Assembly (NCBI RefSeq): GCF_003255815.1
Contig: NC_037673.1
Location: 83,677,700-83,741,699, forward strand
Reading direction: 5' to 3'
Source: Theropithecus gelada
Taxonomy: Eukaryota; Chordata; Mammalia; Primates; Cercopithecidae
Length of the DNA: 64,000 nucleotides
In this document: positions 11,225 to 22,950 of the stretch, one piece after another
Numbering within the stretch: the stretch's first letter is position 1
How the letters are laid out: every line of letters starts with the position of its first letter
Translations under genes and position numbers: made by a program
The notes under the pieces: model-generated
The model's input: only the letters and a program-made list of their open reading frames with translations
Databases searched by the model: none
What the model was told of the DNA's origin: nothing

Positions 11225-13543
11225 GTGAATGGAAGCCTGTCTCTGAAAGGAATATTACTGGGGGAATAAAAATTCTCTAGTAAGAAATTAAAATCAGAAG
11301 CTGGGGACTTCCTCTTCCAATTAAGGTGAAATTAATAGGGACCAGATCCACTCCTGTATTTTACAAAACTAAATAACTAAAGAAATTCTACATGAAACCT
11401 TGATTGTTCCAGCTTACTGACTTGATTGTCCAGTCACAGCACAGGGGAAAAACTAAACAGAGCCCAATGGTCTTCCTGAGTTGAGAATCTGGTAAGGCTA
11501 AGGGAACTACAATTGACAGAAAAGAGTACCAGAAAGGAAAGCTGCGGGGTGAGAAAGCTCTACAGAGGTTGAGAGTTCCCTCACATCTTCAGCCAAGTTC
11601 TGCCCAATGCATGCATTTGAGGAAATTTCTAAGTGTCGGGGAAAGAATTACCAAAAAGGACAGGCAGAACAATCCTCTGAACTCATACAAGGATAGGAAT
11701 AGTGTAATTCCTGTTCCCATTAGCCAAAGTAGGAAAACCTTTTAATACATGAGGCACTGGTAGAGTACTCAAAAGGGTATTGCCTCAGTATGGGTAAAAA
11801 TTAGCATGAAATTAAAGTCTGATCTCACCTTAAATACAAGCCTTAAAAGAATCAAAACTCCTCCTTGGTTTCCTATTGACTTAGTTGGATCCCAGCACAA
11901 AGCTCAAGAATACAATTATGCACTAGTTAATGATGGAGATAGGTTTTGAGAAATGTGTCCTTAGGCAATTTAATCATCGTGCAAACATCACAGGGTGGAC
12001 TTACACAAACCAAAATAGTGCAGCCTACTACACATCTATGTTATATGGCATGGCCTATTGTTCCTATGCTACAAACCTGTGCATTTTGTTACTGTCCTGA
12101 ATACTGCAGGCAATTGTAACACAATTTTAAGTATTTGTGTATCTCACCATAGCTAAACAGAAGAGGTATAGTAAAAATACAGTATAAAAGATTAAAAATA
12201 GCATAACTGTCTAGGGTACTTACCATGAATGGAACTTGTAGTACTGGAAGTTTCTTTGGATGAATCAGTGAGTGGTGAGGCAAAGTGAAGGCCTAGGACA
12301 TTACTGTACACTACTGTGGACTTACAAACACTGTATACATAGGCCACACTAAATTTACAAAGATATTGTCTTTCTTCAATAATTAAAGTTAGCTTACTGT
12401 AACTTTTTACTTTATAAAGTTTTTATTTTTTAATTTTGGGTTCTTGTAATAGGTTAGCCTAAAACACAAATACACAGAGCTGTACAAAAATATTTACTTT
12501 CTTTATATGCATATTCTATATGCTTTTTACTATTTTCAAAGCTTTTTATTTTTATTTTTTATTTTTTAAACTTTTTGTTATAAAACAAGACACATCTGCA
12601 TTAGCCTAGGCCTGCACAGTGTCAAAATCCTCAATATCCCTGTCTTACCCTCTATATCTTATACCACTGGAAGATCTTCAGGGGCAGTAACAAGCATGGC
12701 ACTGTCATATCTCATGATAACAATGCCTTCTTCTGGAATACCTTCTGAAGGACCTGCTTTTTTCTTCTAATAAGTAGGACTATATTCTAAAATAATAATA
12801 AAAAGTATAACAAATATATGAATCAGTAACATAGTAGCTTATTATTGTTATTAAGTACAATGTACTGTGCATAATTGTGTGCTAAGCTTTTATATGACTT
12901 CCAGGGCAGCAGGTTTACGCCAGCATCACCACAAACATGAGCAATGCAGTGCACTACGATGTTATTATGGCTACGACATCACTAGGTGATAGAAATTTTT
13001 CAACTCCATTATAATCTTATGGGACCACCTCTACGTACCCAGTTCATTGTTGACCAAAAAGTCATTATGTAGTACATGACTCTATTTAAGGAAAAAAAAT
13101 ATCCCGTACTCAACAGGCAAAACTCATAATATCTGGAATCCAGTCAATGATTTTCAGTGATGCAAACAAGCAGGAAAACATGACCCACAATGAAAAGAAA
13201 AATCAGTCAACAGACACAAGATAAAATTAGTAGACAAGAACATTGAATCTGCTATCATAACGATATTTTATATGTTCAAGAAAGTAGAGGAAAGCATAAA
13301 CATACCTTTAAAGACTCAATTTGAATTTAGTTCTAAACGTTTTTAAAAATGTCTGAGATTGAAAAATTCACTGAATTAAATATTAGACAGGATGCTGCCA
13401 AAAATAAAAAGACAAATTGAAAACATAGCATAGCAATAAAAACTATCCAAAATGAAACTCAGAAAGAAAAAAGAAACCTGGAAAAAATGAACAGAGCAAC
13501 AATGAGCTGTGGGACAAATTCAGTCAAACGGACCAAAAAATGT
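11225..13543 (+). mobile_element. Old L1M 5' UTR/ORF1 remnant split by a Tigger
   Basis: Before and after the Tigger at 11913-13082 the plus strand resembles L1M 5' and ORF1 sequence: GGGGACTTCCTCTTCCAATT at about 11304, AGCAGGAAAACATGACCCAC at about 13169, and CAACAATGAGCTGTGGGACA at about 13498. The reading frame is destroyed by many stops. Confidence 0.55.
11913..13082. mobile_element. Tigger DNA transposon (TcMar-Tigger), deleted copy
   Basis: Flanked by TA (11911-11912 and 13083-13084), the usual mariner/Tigger target. Terminal sequences are inverted: CAATTATGCACT at the left, and AGTACATGACTC at the right. Inner text such as GTAACACAATTTTAAGTATT and TTAGCCTAGGCCTGCACAGT matches my recall of Tigger1-type elements. 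At about 1.17 kb it is an internally deleted, noncoding copy. Confidence 0.78.
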
Positions 13544-14075
13544 TTGTATTGCTTTACAAGTTAGCAACAAATACAGCTGAATAATCATAAACATGGCACT
13601 TCTAATTCTCACATTGGAGGGACAAGACCAGGAAAATGCTCTTCCACTTAAAACGCATTTGTTAAAACTGAAATCCACAACTTCTGTCAAGACCTTCAAT
13701 ATTCTCAAGCAAAATCGACACCTATAAAGAGTCAAAGAAAACTATTAATAGTATCAAGTTTACTCCATACGTCTGAGTATGTAACTGAAAGGTCTTACAT
13801 GTTTTTATACAGGTAGTGCTTTTACTAAAAATTTTATGTAGCCATCCTGACACTTAAGAATATAACACCCTTTAAACACATTCTTTTGCAGAAAGAGATG
13901 TCAAGAAAATTGTAAAATCCAACAAAGCATTGCAATCAAATTTCTCCTCTTTTCTCAGGAGGAAAAACTAGTCAGCCTTTAACATGGCCTGAAATAAAAT
14001 GCCAATGATTAAAGAACCTGAATGAACCCAAGTAATAAGAAACATAAAACGATACCAAGGATCATCGTAATCAAA
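13544..14075. other. Intergenic stretch, nothing recognised
   Basis: No gene or named repeat recognised. A 71-codon minus frame at 13735-13520 overlaps the edge of the L1M and has no features of a real protein. Confidence 0.45.
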
Positions 14076-14310
14076 TTGCTAGAGGTTGAACACTTTTTCA
14101 TGTGCTTAACTGTCAACTGTGAAGTGCCTATTCAAATTTCTCATCTATCTCCTATTTTTAAAAATTCCTTATATATCCTGATTCCAGTCTTTTGTCTCGT
14201 TTTGCAAGTATTTCATTTCAAGTTGTAGCATGTCTATTTCCTTAAGTTTTTTGATGAGCCTAAGTTTTTAATTTCTATGAAATCTTTCATTATTAAAAAC
14301 AATTTTATGG

Positions 14311-14588
14311 GGGCCGAGCGCGGTGGCTCACACATGTAATCCCAGCAATTTGGGAGGCCGAGGCAGGTGGATTAGCTGAGATCAGGAATTCGAGACCAGC
14401 CTGGCCAAAATGGCGAAATGTGTCTACTAAAAAAAAAAATTAGCCACACGCCTGTACTCAGCAGGCTAAGGCAGGAGAATTGCTTGAACCCGGGAGGCAG
14501 AGGTTGCAGTGAGCTGAGATCGTGCCACTACACTCTAGCCTGGGCAACAAAGTGAGATTCTGTCTCAAAAAAAAACCACAAAAAAAAC
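14311..14588 (+). mobile_element. Alu with internal deletion
   Basis: Begins GGGCCGAGCGCGGTGGCTCA. Exact 11-bp target duplication CAATTTTATGG at 14300-14310 and 14589-14599. The start of the right monomer is shortened (ATTAGCCACACGCCTGTACT). Confidence 0.93.
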
Positions 14589-15789
14589 CAATTTTATGGT
14601 TAATACTTTGTGTCCTAAGAAATCTATACCCACGACTAATTGCCAAACTATGTTGTAGCTTTTACATTTGGCTCTTGAATTGATTCTTGTGTATAGTATG
14701 AGGTAGGGATTGAGGTTCATTTATTTTTAAATGTGGACATCCAATTAATCTAGCACCAATTGCTGCAATGACTCTCCTTTCCCCATTGTACTGCTTTGAC
14801 ACCTTTGTCAAAAATTAAATGAGTGTGTAAGTATGAGTCTATTTCTGAGCTTTCTCTTTCATTGATCCATTTGTTTGTCTTTATGGCAGAATCACAATGT
14901 CACTTTACAGTAAATTTCAAATCCTCTAAATTTTTCCATTGCAAAATACTTTGGACAATCTAGGTACTTTACATTTCCATATAAATTTACGATCAGATAG
15001 AACACTTTTATTTAAAAGAGTTCGGTGAAACTATTATTTGGATTGTGTTGAATTTATATAACATTTGTGTTAATTTATACAACATTTATGTAACATTTTG
15101 AGTCTTCCAATACATTCATGTGAAAGATATCATTTACTTATGTCTATTTTAATTTCTTTTACTGTTTTGTAGATTTCAGTGTACAGGTCTTATATATGTT
15201 GGTAAAAAGCTACTTCTAACTTGCTTTTTGACACTATTGTAACAAGAATTACTAATTTTTCAAGTATTCATTGCTTGTATTCTTACTGTCTTTTTAAATG
15301 TCTGTAGTCATCTCATATTTTAATTACTGCTTTTTAATTAGCATTGATATGGGTTACCGTTTTTAACTTTATTTCTCCTTGAGTCATTTTTGGTAAGAAT
15401 ATAATCAACTTCATTAATCTTTTGGAACAATCATTTTTAGCTTTATTAATTTTCTCTATTATACATTTGTGTAGTATTTCATTGGTTTTTGCTGAATTAT
15501 TCCTTTAATTCTACTTTCCTTAGGTTTGATGACCTCTTATAGCTTCTTGAATGGGAAACTTTATAAATTTTGCTCTACAATGGGTTAAATAGCATCAAAA
15601 TTTGATGTCACGTTCTTTACCTTTCCGTTCAAAATACTTGAGTTTCTTTTTATTTGCTCTTTAACCAATGAATTATGTAGAAATAGAATGCTTAAAGTTA
15701 AGGCAGTTGAAATTTTGTTGTCTTTTTGATCATTTCTAGCTTAATTCTATGGTGGTCAGAAAACATTACAAATGATTTCATTATTTTTA

Positions 15790-16132
15790 CTTTTTTTTTT
15801 GGAGACACAGTTTCACTCTTGTTGCCCAGGCTGGAGTAGAGTGGCATGATTTCAGCTCACTGCAACCTCCGCCTCCCAGGTTCAAGCGATTCTCCTGTCT
15901 CAGCCTCCTGAGTATCTGGGATTCCAGGTGTGCACCACCATGTCCAGCTAATTTTTGTGTGCGTATATATATATACACACACATACACACACACATATAC
16001 ATACACATATATATTTTAGTAGGGACAGGGTTTCACCATGTTGGCCAGGCTGGTTTCAAACTCCTGACCTCAGATGATCCACCCATCTCCCAAAGTGCTG
16101 GGATTACAAGAATGAGCCACTGTGCCTGGCCA
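15790..16132 (-). mobile_element. Alu with internal (TA/CA)n expansion
   Basis: Reverse AluS-like element running from the T-run at about 15791 to TGTGCCTGGC. The A-rich linker has become a TATATA/CACACA microsatellite at about 15961-16014. The flanks hold an unusually long direct repeat (15721-15790 and 16133-16203). Confidence 0.92.
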
Positions 16133-16245
16133 TCTTTTTGATCATTTCTAGCTTAATTCCATCGTGGTCAGAGAAACATTACAAATAATTTCAGTATTTT
16201 TATATTTCTTAATCTATTTTTTATTTGAATGGCCCAGACTGTGGT

Positions 16246-16668
16246 TGTGATGATTGAGTGTCAACTTGATTGGGCTGAAAGATACAAAAAGTATAAAGGA
16301 TAAAATAAAGCAGGCAGAAGAAAGTGGAGACTTGCACTTGCTGAGTCTGCTGGTAGTCATCTTTCTCCCGTGCTGGATGTTTCCTGCCCTTCCTTGAATA
16401 TCAGACTCCAAGTTCTTCAGTTTTTGGACTCTTGGACTTACACCAGTTCATTTACCAGGGGCTCTTGGGCATTCAGCCACAGACTGCAGGCTGGGCTTTC
16501 CAACTTTTGAGATTTTGGGACTCGGACTGGCTTCCTTGCTCCTCAGTTTGCAGAGAGCCTATTGTGATATTTCACCTTGTGATTGTCTGAGTCAATTCTC
16601 CTTAGTAAATTCCTCTACATATATACATATATCCTATTAGTTGTGTCCCTCTAGAAAATCCTAATACA
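16246..16668. mobile_element. Solo LTR, ERVL/MLT2-like
   Basis: A 423-bp LTR beginning TG and ending CA, flanked by a perfect 5-bp duplication GTGGT (16241-16245, 16669-16673). Its terminal text (GAGTGTCAACTTGATT near the start; TATCCTATTAGTTGTGTCCC near the end) recalls ERVL-type LTRs. No viral genes are attached. It sits inside the old L1M, whose sequence resumes exactly after it. Confidence 0.8.
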
Positions 16669-17532
16669 GTGGTCATATTGATAAAGTTCCATGTAATCTT
16701 GAATGTGATTGTTACTGTTTCGTGATTATAGGTCCAACATTGTTTAGAATTTCTATGGTCTTGTGTGTGCGTGTGAGTTTTCAGCCACTGAAATGTATTG
16801 AAGGTGAATGACCTCCGTTATGATGAAATGTATCTCTTTAGTAATGCTTCTTGTCTTACTGCATACTTTGTTCTAATAGAGTAATTAAATTAGGTTTCCT
16901 TTAGTATTTCACTTTACTACTTTCAATTTTGTGCCTTTTTAACTTTAGATTTGACTCTTAAAAGTGCCATATAGTCATACAGTTTTGTTTTTAAGTAATC
17001 TGAAAATACTTTTGTTTGGGGTATTTAGTCCATTTACATTTAATCTAACTTCTGATATAGTTGTGTTCATTTCCACTACTTTTGATCGCAGTCCTATATG
17101 GTTTGTTTTCATCTTTTAAATATTATTCCATTTCCTTCTTCTATTTACTTGTTATGGATTCTTTTATGGATTATCTTAGAGATTACAATGTACATTAATC
17201 TTTTATCACAATACAAATTACATTCACACTTTCATGATACTGCTAAAAACATATTATTTTAACTTCATTTATCCTTTCCTTTTCCATTGTTATTGTGAAC
17301 TTTAGATATGCTGAATTTTAAAATAACACGAGGCATTCAATAAATGTTTTTTGTCCATTTGCAAATATTTAAAATGCCTTCCTTGTCCATTTCCATGTCT
17401 TCATCTATGATTACTGCCCTTCATCCTGACCACAAATCTCCTTAGTTTTTCTTTTTAAAGTCTTTCTATTAAAAGCCATGGAAGCTTACATTAGTGGCTA
17501 TTTTCTTTTAGCATATTAAAGATGTAATTCCA

Positions 17533-17620
17533 AACGGAGCATGACGTCAGCAAGATGGCAGAAGAGAAAGTCCTAGACCCTCCTTGCCCCAACAGGGACA
17601 TCAGCTCAACAATACGCATA
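17533..17620 (+). mobile_element. Stub of an L1 5' end
   Basis: GAGCATGACGTCAGCAAGATGGCAG and the next about 60 bases resemble the 5' terminus of a medium-old L1 (L1MA/PB type). The rest of the element is absent. Confidence 0.45.
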
Positions 17621-17654
17621 CAGATATCCCATATTAGACTCTTCATCTTAATTT

Positions 17655-17800
17655 ATGGTCTGCATTCTTCCCATTAGATGCTAAGCTCTTGGAGGGAAGC
17701 GATTTTGCTGTTTTGTTCACTGCTGTAGCTAGGGTACGTGGAACAGCCTATGGCACATTACTGGCACTGAACAGATATTTATTGAAAAATAATTAAATGG
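17655..17800 (+). mobile_element. L2 3' end
   Basis: Pattern AGATGCTAAGCTCTTGGAGG, then TTTTGTTCACTGCTGTA, then GGCACTGAACAGATATTTAT, matching the conserved 3' end of LINE2. Confidence 0.65.
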
Positions 17801-17969
17801 GTACAAACCAAATTATTCCAGAGAAAACACTCTTTGTGAAGTCATTTTCAAATAACAAAAAATGAATGCCCTCCAACATGATCTGTAACCATTCCTAAAA
17901 TCAAACATAGCTGTTATGTTTTTCTCATAACACAGATAAATCAGTTACCACATTTAGAAATATATAGCC

Positions 17970-18490
17970 GGCTGGGCACGGTGGCTCATGCCTGTAATCC
18001 CAGCACTTTGGGAGGCTAAGGAGGGTGGATCATGAGGTCAGGAGATCGAGACCATGCTGGCTAACATGGTGAAACCCCGTCTCTACTAAAAATACAAAAA
18101 AAAAATTAGCAGGGTGTGGTGAGTAGTCCCAGCCACTTGGGAGGCTGAGGCAGGAGAATGGCGTGAACCTGGGAGGCAGAGCTAGCAGTGGCCAGGGATC
18201 GTGCCACTGCACTCGGCCTGTGCGACAGAGCGAGATTCTGTCTCAAAAAAAAAAAAAAAAAAAAAAAAAAAATTAGCTAGCTGTGGTGGCAAACACCTGT
18301 AGTCCCCAGCTACTCGGGAGGCTGAGGCAGGAGAATGGCGTTGAACCTGGGAGGTGGAGCTTGCAGTGAACCGAAATTGCGCCACTGCACTCCAGCCTGG
18401 GTGAGCACTCCAGCCTGGGTAACAGAAAGAGACTCCATCTCACCAAAAAAAAAAAAAAAAAAAAAAAAAAAGAAAGAAAGAAAGAAAGAA
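17970..18490 (+). mobile_element. Three-armed Alu (left-right-right) with (GAAA)n tail
   Basis: A complete AluY-like dimer (17970-18272, ending in an A-run) is followed at once by a second right arm (18273-18445), a poly(A) and a GAAA repeat. One target duplication, AGAAATATATAGCC, encloses the whole unit (17956-17969 and 18491-18504). The second arm also has a short tandem duplication of CACTCCAGCCTGGGT at about 18385-18420. Confidence 0.88.
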
Positions 18491-18504
18491 AGAAATATAT
18501 AGCC

Positions 18505-20449
18505 ACACATTTAATGTAAATTCTTCATTTTAAAGATGCAAAAACAAACAAACAAAAAACTTTAGACAGAAATGGGATGTTTTCTGATTCTTAGATTAGC
18601 ATTCTACCTACAAAATTATGCTACTACTTTATTTAAGAAAATAAATTGTCTTTTCCCAAATGGGAGAAAGAACAGTACCCGCATGCAGGGAGTGATGGGA
18701 GGAAAACAAAAGAAAACAAAACAAAAAACAATAGGATGGAAAAATACACACTCTGATCCATTAAAAATAAGCCTGTCCAACATGAAGAGTTCATAGCTAA
18801 AAAAGGAGTCCAGTGGAAACAGAAGACAAACATATAAAAAGGCTCGACCTATTTTTGTTCCCCAACTTAGGAAGAAAACAAAAATATGTGAAAATGTTTA
18901 CCACTTTAAAAAAGAAAAGTTTGACATTAGCTTTTATTTTAATCCCAAGATATCAAGCAAGACATTAGCTTTTTGATCATCCTTGGTGTCCATGTCAGAG
19001 TCTTCACAGCACATAACGAGCTCAGTTCTAAAGCCGAGGTGCGAACATAATACGATGGATAGGAGTTAAAAGATGAGATGGTACAACTATTCGAGACACT
19101 GGGTTCAAGCTCTAGTATCACTAGTGTGTTTAAATCTGATTCCTTAAGCCACCTAAATCTTTGCAAAGACACAGGATGATCTGCATTTAAAAATCACTTA
19201 GTTTTATTTTGCTGAATAATGCCATACACCTTGATAGACCATTTTCGATTATGTGATGGTTCAGAAACTGTGTATGAATTCAGAGAATGTTGAGACCTTA
19301 GGCTTCATAATACTGAGAATTTAATCTTTCATTTGAAAGAATAAAATCTATTCAGTGAAGTTCCAATTATAGATTTCATAATGAATTCTATTTATTGCTT
19401 CCTGGACCTGTCAATTCCATTAATGGATGAATATCTCTTCTGAATCACAACTGAGGAAGAAATGCCACTATTTTACCAATGATATTTGTATCAGAAACAA
19501 TAAGACAATGAGCCCATTCTGCTTGCATGCATTGGTCATTTTATGCACATCAATTGGGATTCTGGGAGAAATACCAATATAATAAAAATGCACATGGATA
19601 TTAAGATAAAATTATATGCTTTTCATTACAGACAAATCAATGGGGGTAGCAGGAAGAATACAGCTCTGATCTTATAGTGCAATTGCTAGCAAGTGGGAGA
19701 GTAGGAAAGACATGAACCAATAAATTGTCACAATCCTACTAATCATACAAAAGCAAGATTATAAGGGCAAACACATATAATAAAAATAACTATATGCTTT
19801 GAAGCATATTATATTGACTAAAGTATAAAATTCAAAAAAAAGAACTATATTGGTCTAATTTGGGGATATTAAAACATTATTGGGTTTACATAAAGTACAA
19901 ACCTTTTGCATTTAGAGAACATAACTCTAGGTTCAAAGACAAAATGCATAAATAAACCAATTATTTCAAATTTGCTTTGAAAGGCTAAAAACACTAAACT
20001 AAATCTGTTAAAACAATACTTGGTTTGCCCAAGCCAGAGTATACTTAGAGTTTAAGTTTAAAAAGAATGAACTAACAGAACTTAAGGAATACACATTATT
20101 CCATCCAATAATGAATTCTATGTCTTTTACCCCATATTACTCCACTGTACAATCTTTGAAACTCAAAAGAATAACTTCAATTTTACTTTTTAAAAGGTAG
20201 CTCTTTGGTAAGAATGATTATAAATACCAGGTGAGATTCTTTTCTAGACCAACATGTGAGAACTTTCAGAAACAAAACAAATGTTAAATTTTGGTATCAT
20301 CTTATTACAAAACAAACACATTTTGATGATGCTGATATCTCTCAAAATATATTTGAAATGCTTTCTTTGGAAATACACATGAAGCGTCATTAGGATATCT
20401 TCACAATTCATTTCATAGAGTTTTATCCAGTTTAAGTACTTACTACTCA
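18505..20449. other. Intergenic stretch downstream of TMEM161B
   Basis: About 1.9 kb with no named repeat and no believable gene. Frames of 66-77 codons on both strands look random. It may hold unique sequence beyond the 3' end of TMEM161B. Confidence 0.5.
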
Positions 20450-21097
20450 ATTTTTAAAATGTTTTATTTTAGTTTCAGGGCAAACGTGTGCAGGTTTGCT
20501 ATATAGGTGTATTACACAATGCTGAGGTTTAGGCTTCTAGTGAACCCATAATCAAATAGTGAACATAGTATCCAACAGGTAGTGTTTCAACCCTTGTCTC
20601 CTTCCCACTTCCCCTCTTTTGGAATCCCTAGTGTCTATTATTTCCATTTTTATGTCCATGAGTACTCATTGTTCAGCTCCCGCTTATAAAAGAACATCTG
20701 GTATTTCATTTTCTGTTTCTGAGTTAGTTCACTTAGGACAATGGCCTCCAGCTTCATCCATGTTGCTGCAAAGAACATGGTTTCATTCTATTTTTATGGC
20801 TGCATGGTATTCTATGGTGCATACATACCACATATTCTTTATCCAATCAACCATTGATGGCCACTTAGGTTGACCCCATGCCTTTGCTACTGTTGAATAC
20901 TGCTTCAATAACAGATCAGTGCAGGTCTCTTTTTGATAAAATGATTCCCTGTCATTTGGATTGATATCTAATACTGAAACTGCTCAGTCAAGTGGTAGTT
21001 CTATTTTTAGTCCTTTGAGAAATCTCCATACTGTTTTCCATAGGAGTGGAAGTAATTTACATCCCCAGCAGTGTATAAGCATTCCTTTTCTTTTAAA
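20450..21097 (-). mobile_element. L1 3' end, reverse (L1PB/MA-like)
   Basis: Antisense of an L1 3' UTR and ORF2 end: CGTGTGCAGGTTTGCTATAT (about 20485), GGCCTCCAGCTTCATCCATG (about 20743), TGGTATTCTATGGTGCATAC (about 20805). It lies 3' of the TMEM161B stop, near or beyond the likely end of the transcript. Confidence 0.85.
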
Positions 21098-21284
21098 ACA
21101 TGGCTATTTCCAAAATATTTAAATCTACACCCAAAGACAGGAATTTGCTATATTAAAATTTTCAAATGAATGTGAACCTTAAGCCCTGAAAGTTATTCCA
21201 AAAGAAGGGTTTCAAACTTGCTTTCAACAGTGGTAACAGCACTGAAACATAAAGACAGCCTCCTAAGAGTTATATGGAAAAGTA

Positions 21285-21298
21285 TTTATTCATTTATT
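21285..21298 (-). terminator. TMEM161B: Candidate poly(A) signals, distal pair
   Basis: Two AATAAA hexamers 8 bp apart on the minus strand, about 1.4 kb after the stop codon. Confidence 0.35.
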
Positions 21299-22180
21299 TA
21301 AAAAGAGAAAAAAACTACCTTTATCTCTTATACATTTTACAATCTTGACCCTTCATTTTAAACTTTAGATGTAAAAAGAATCAAAAAGAGTTTTATTTTT
21401 TTTTCATTTCCCTTGAATGTTTCATTCAAATTATCTCAACTTCGGCCAGTAAAACAAAAATATTTCTTGTTCTAGAAACTACAAATTTGAAATGAGTCCT
21501 ATTTAACCAAGGCATACATGATACCTGTAGACCTGATTTGGGAGGGAAAGATTCTGATTTTCAGAAATGACAGAAAAAGAATTTTAATTTGGGAGAAATT
21601 ATTAAGCGTCCATAAAACTTTAAATACACTCACACATAGGCAATACAAATAAATTGCTTACTCTGCTGAACTTTCAAAATGTATTTTAATCTCATTCCAA
21701 AAAGAAATAAAATTTCTAGATACAAATACATCTCATTCAAGTCACTTTTTAACATACATTCTGCAACTTAAAATATTATAAGGATTCAATATTTTCATCT
21801 TTTATAATCTCAATATATTATATATTTAATATATAATATATTACAATACATACAGGTAGTCAGCAGGTTTACAAAGTAATTTCTTTAAAGTCTGATCAGT
21901 ATTGATAAATATTTTTAGCCTATTAAAAGGAACTATTTAGGATCGTAGAATAAAATAAAATATGGCAGGTCCAAACCTAATGGCAAGACTACAAATGTTC
22001 ATATGGCCATTTTAAAAGAACTCTCAAGTTGGGTAGAATATGTTTTAAAACAATACTCTTGCTATTCTCAAGCAGCAGTAGTTATATATTTTAACCATAT
22101 TCATCTCCATTAAATTTAAAATAACTATGCAGCTTTCTTTACTGTAATATACAGTAGCTATCTCTTCCTTTCTGTTGGAT

Positions 22181-22186
22181 TTTATT
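22181..22186 (-). terminator. TMEM161B: Candidate poly(A) signal, proximal
   Basis: AATAAA on the minus strand about 490 bp after the stop codon. It could give a short 3' UTR form. Confidence 0.3.
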
Positions 22187-22672
22187 GTTTCAAGAGTAAC
22201 TAATATATTACCAACAGAAGAGACTTTAGCCCCTTTCCCTCTCCTAAAGCATGGCTCAGTTTGAAGATTGTTCTATAGGCAGCCACTATGACTATCAACA
22301 GTACCATAATACCATTAAAAGCAATCAGTAACTAGAGTCATGTGAGATGTTTCAAAGACTGCTGGAGGTTTCTGTAAACCAGGGTAATCAGAAATATTAC
22401 CCTTGTAGATAGCCCTCTCCTACCAGTAAATACAAAGAGTTAAAATTCCAATGCCACAGTGTAACAGTTAACAATCTATTTTGTAATTTTAAATATTACA
22501 ACATTAATTCACCCTGAGAATACAGAGGAAACATTTAATACAAGACATTCTGATATGTTTTTTTTTTTTTTTTCCATTGTATTTGCTTTCTTCTGGTTTT
22601 CATCAGCCCTTTAAGGGCACAAATATTTGAATTTAAAGTGTGATTTGGATATGCTTTTTTGTTAACTGAGAT

Positions 22673-22950
22673 TCATGCCACAGTCAGATACTGGTGATAG
22701 AAAAGCCCAAAAAGGCTTGTAGAAAAGAGGCAAGCAGCAATCCACCAGGTCAGAAAAGACAGAAGTCCTCGAAAAAGAAGAGGAGTAAAAATATTTTTTA
22801 AGCTGCTCAGTGCCACTGTTATTTGCGTAACAGTTACTTTCATCTTCCCTTCAGCTGATGGTAATTCAGAGTAAACAGAATTGGAAAGTAGACTATTATC
22901 TGCTGGTAAGGTAGAGATAGATTCTGGATAAATTCCCCAGGAATGATTAC
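22673..22950 (-). CDS. TMEM161B: TMEM161B exon 12, C-terminus and stop
   Basis: Last coding exon, 278 bp, residues 396 (split Gly) to 487. The acceptor is GATTTTCTAG before GTAATCATTCC. It encodes a lumenal- or loop-like stretch with a possible N-glycosylation site NHS right at the junction, then the conserved KMKVTVTQITVALSSLKN stretch and a strongly hydrophobic end (LLSFLTWWIAACLFSTSLF) finishing YHQYLTVA. The stop is TGA at 22675-22673. The open frame upstream of 22950 is intron read-through and not part of the protein. Confidence 0.96.

Larger units (their letters stand above)
14076..17525 (-). mobile_element. Long old L1M remnant broken by Alus and an LTR
   Basis: Antisense of an old L1 3' half: GAGGTTGAACACTTTTTCAT (about 14082), GGGATTGAGGTTCATTTATT (about 14707), TAATTCTATGGTGGTCAGAA (about 15743), GGCCCAGACTGTGGT (16231-16245). 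Interrupted by Alus at 14311-14588 and 15790-16132 and by an LTR at 16246-16668. Confidence 0.7.
21265..22672 (-). other. TMEM161B: TMEM161B 3' UTR (left limit uncertain)
   Basis: Sequence after the stop codon, read on the minus strand. AATAAA signals on this strand occur at 22186-22181, 21397-21392, 21298-21293 and 21290-21285. The last pair would end the transcript near 21265, just before the L1 remnant begins. A T16 run on the plus strand at 22559-22574 is an A-run in the mRNA. Which signal is used cannot be told from sequence. Confidence 0.5.

Noticed and set aside
18182..18510. Several overlapping 60-77-codon minus frames rich in Phe and Ser
   Set aside because: These are antisense Alu translations with poly(T) giving poly-Phe, seen at every Alu in the window.
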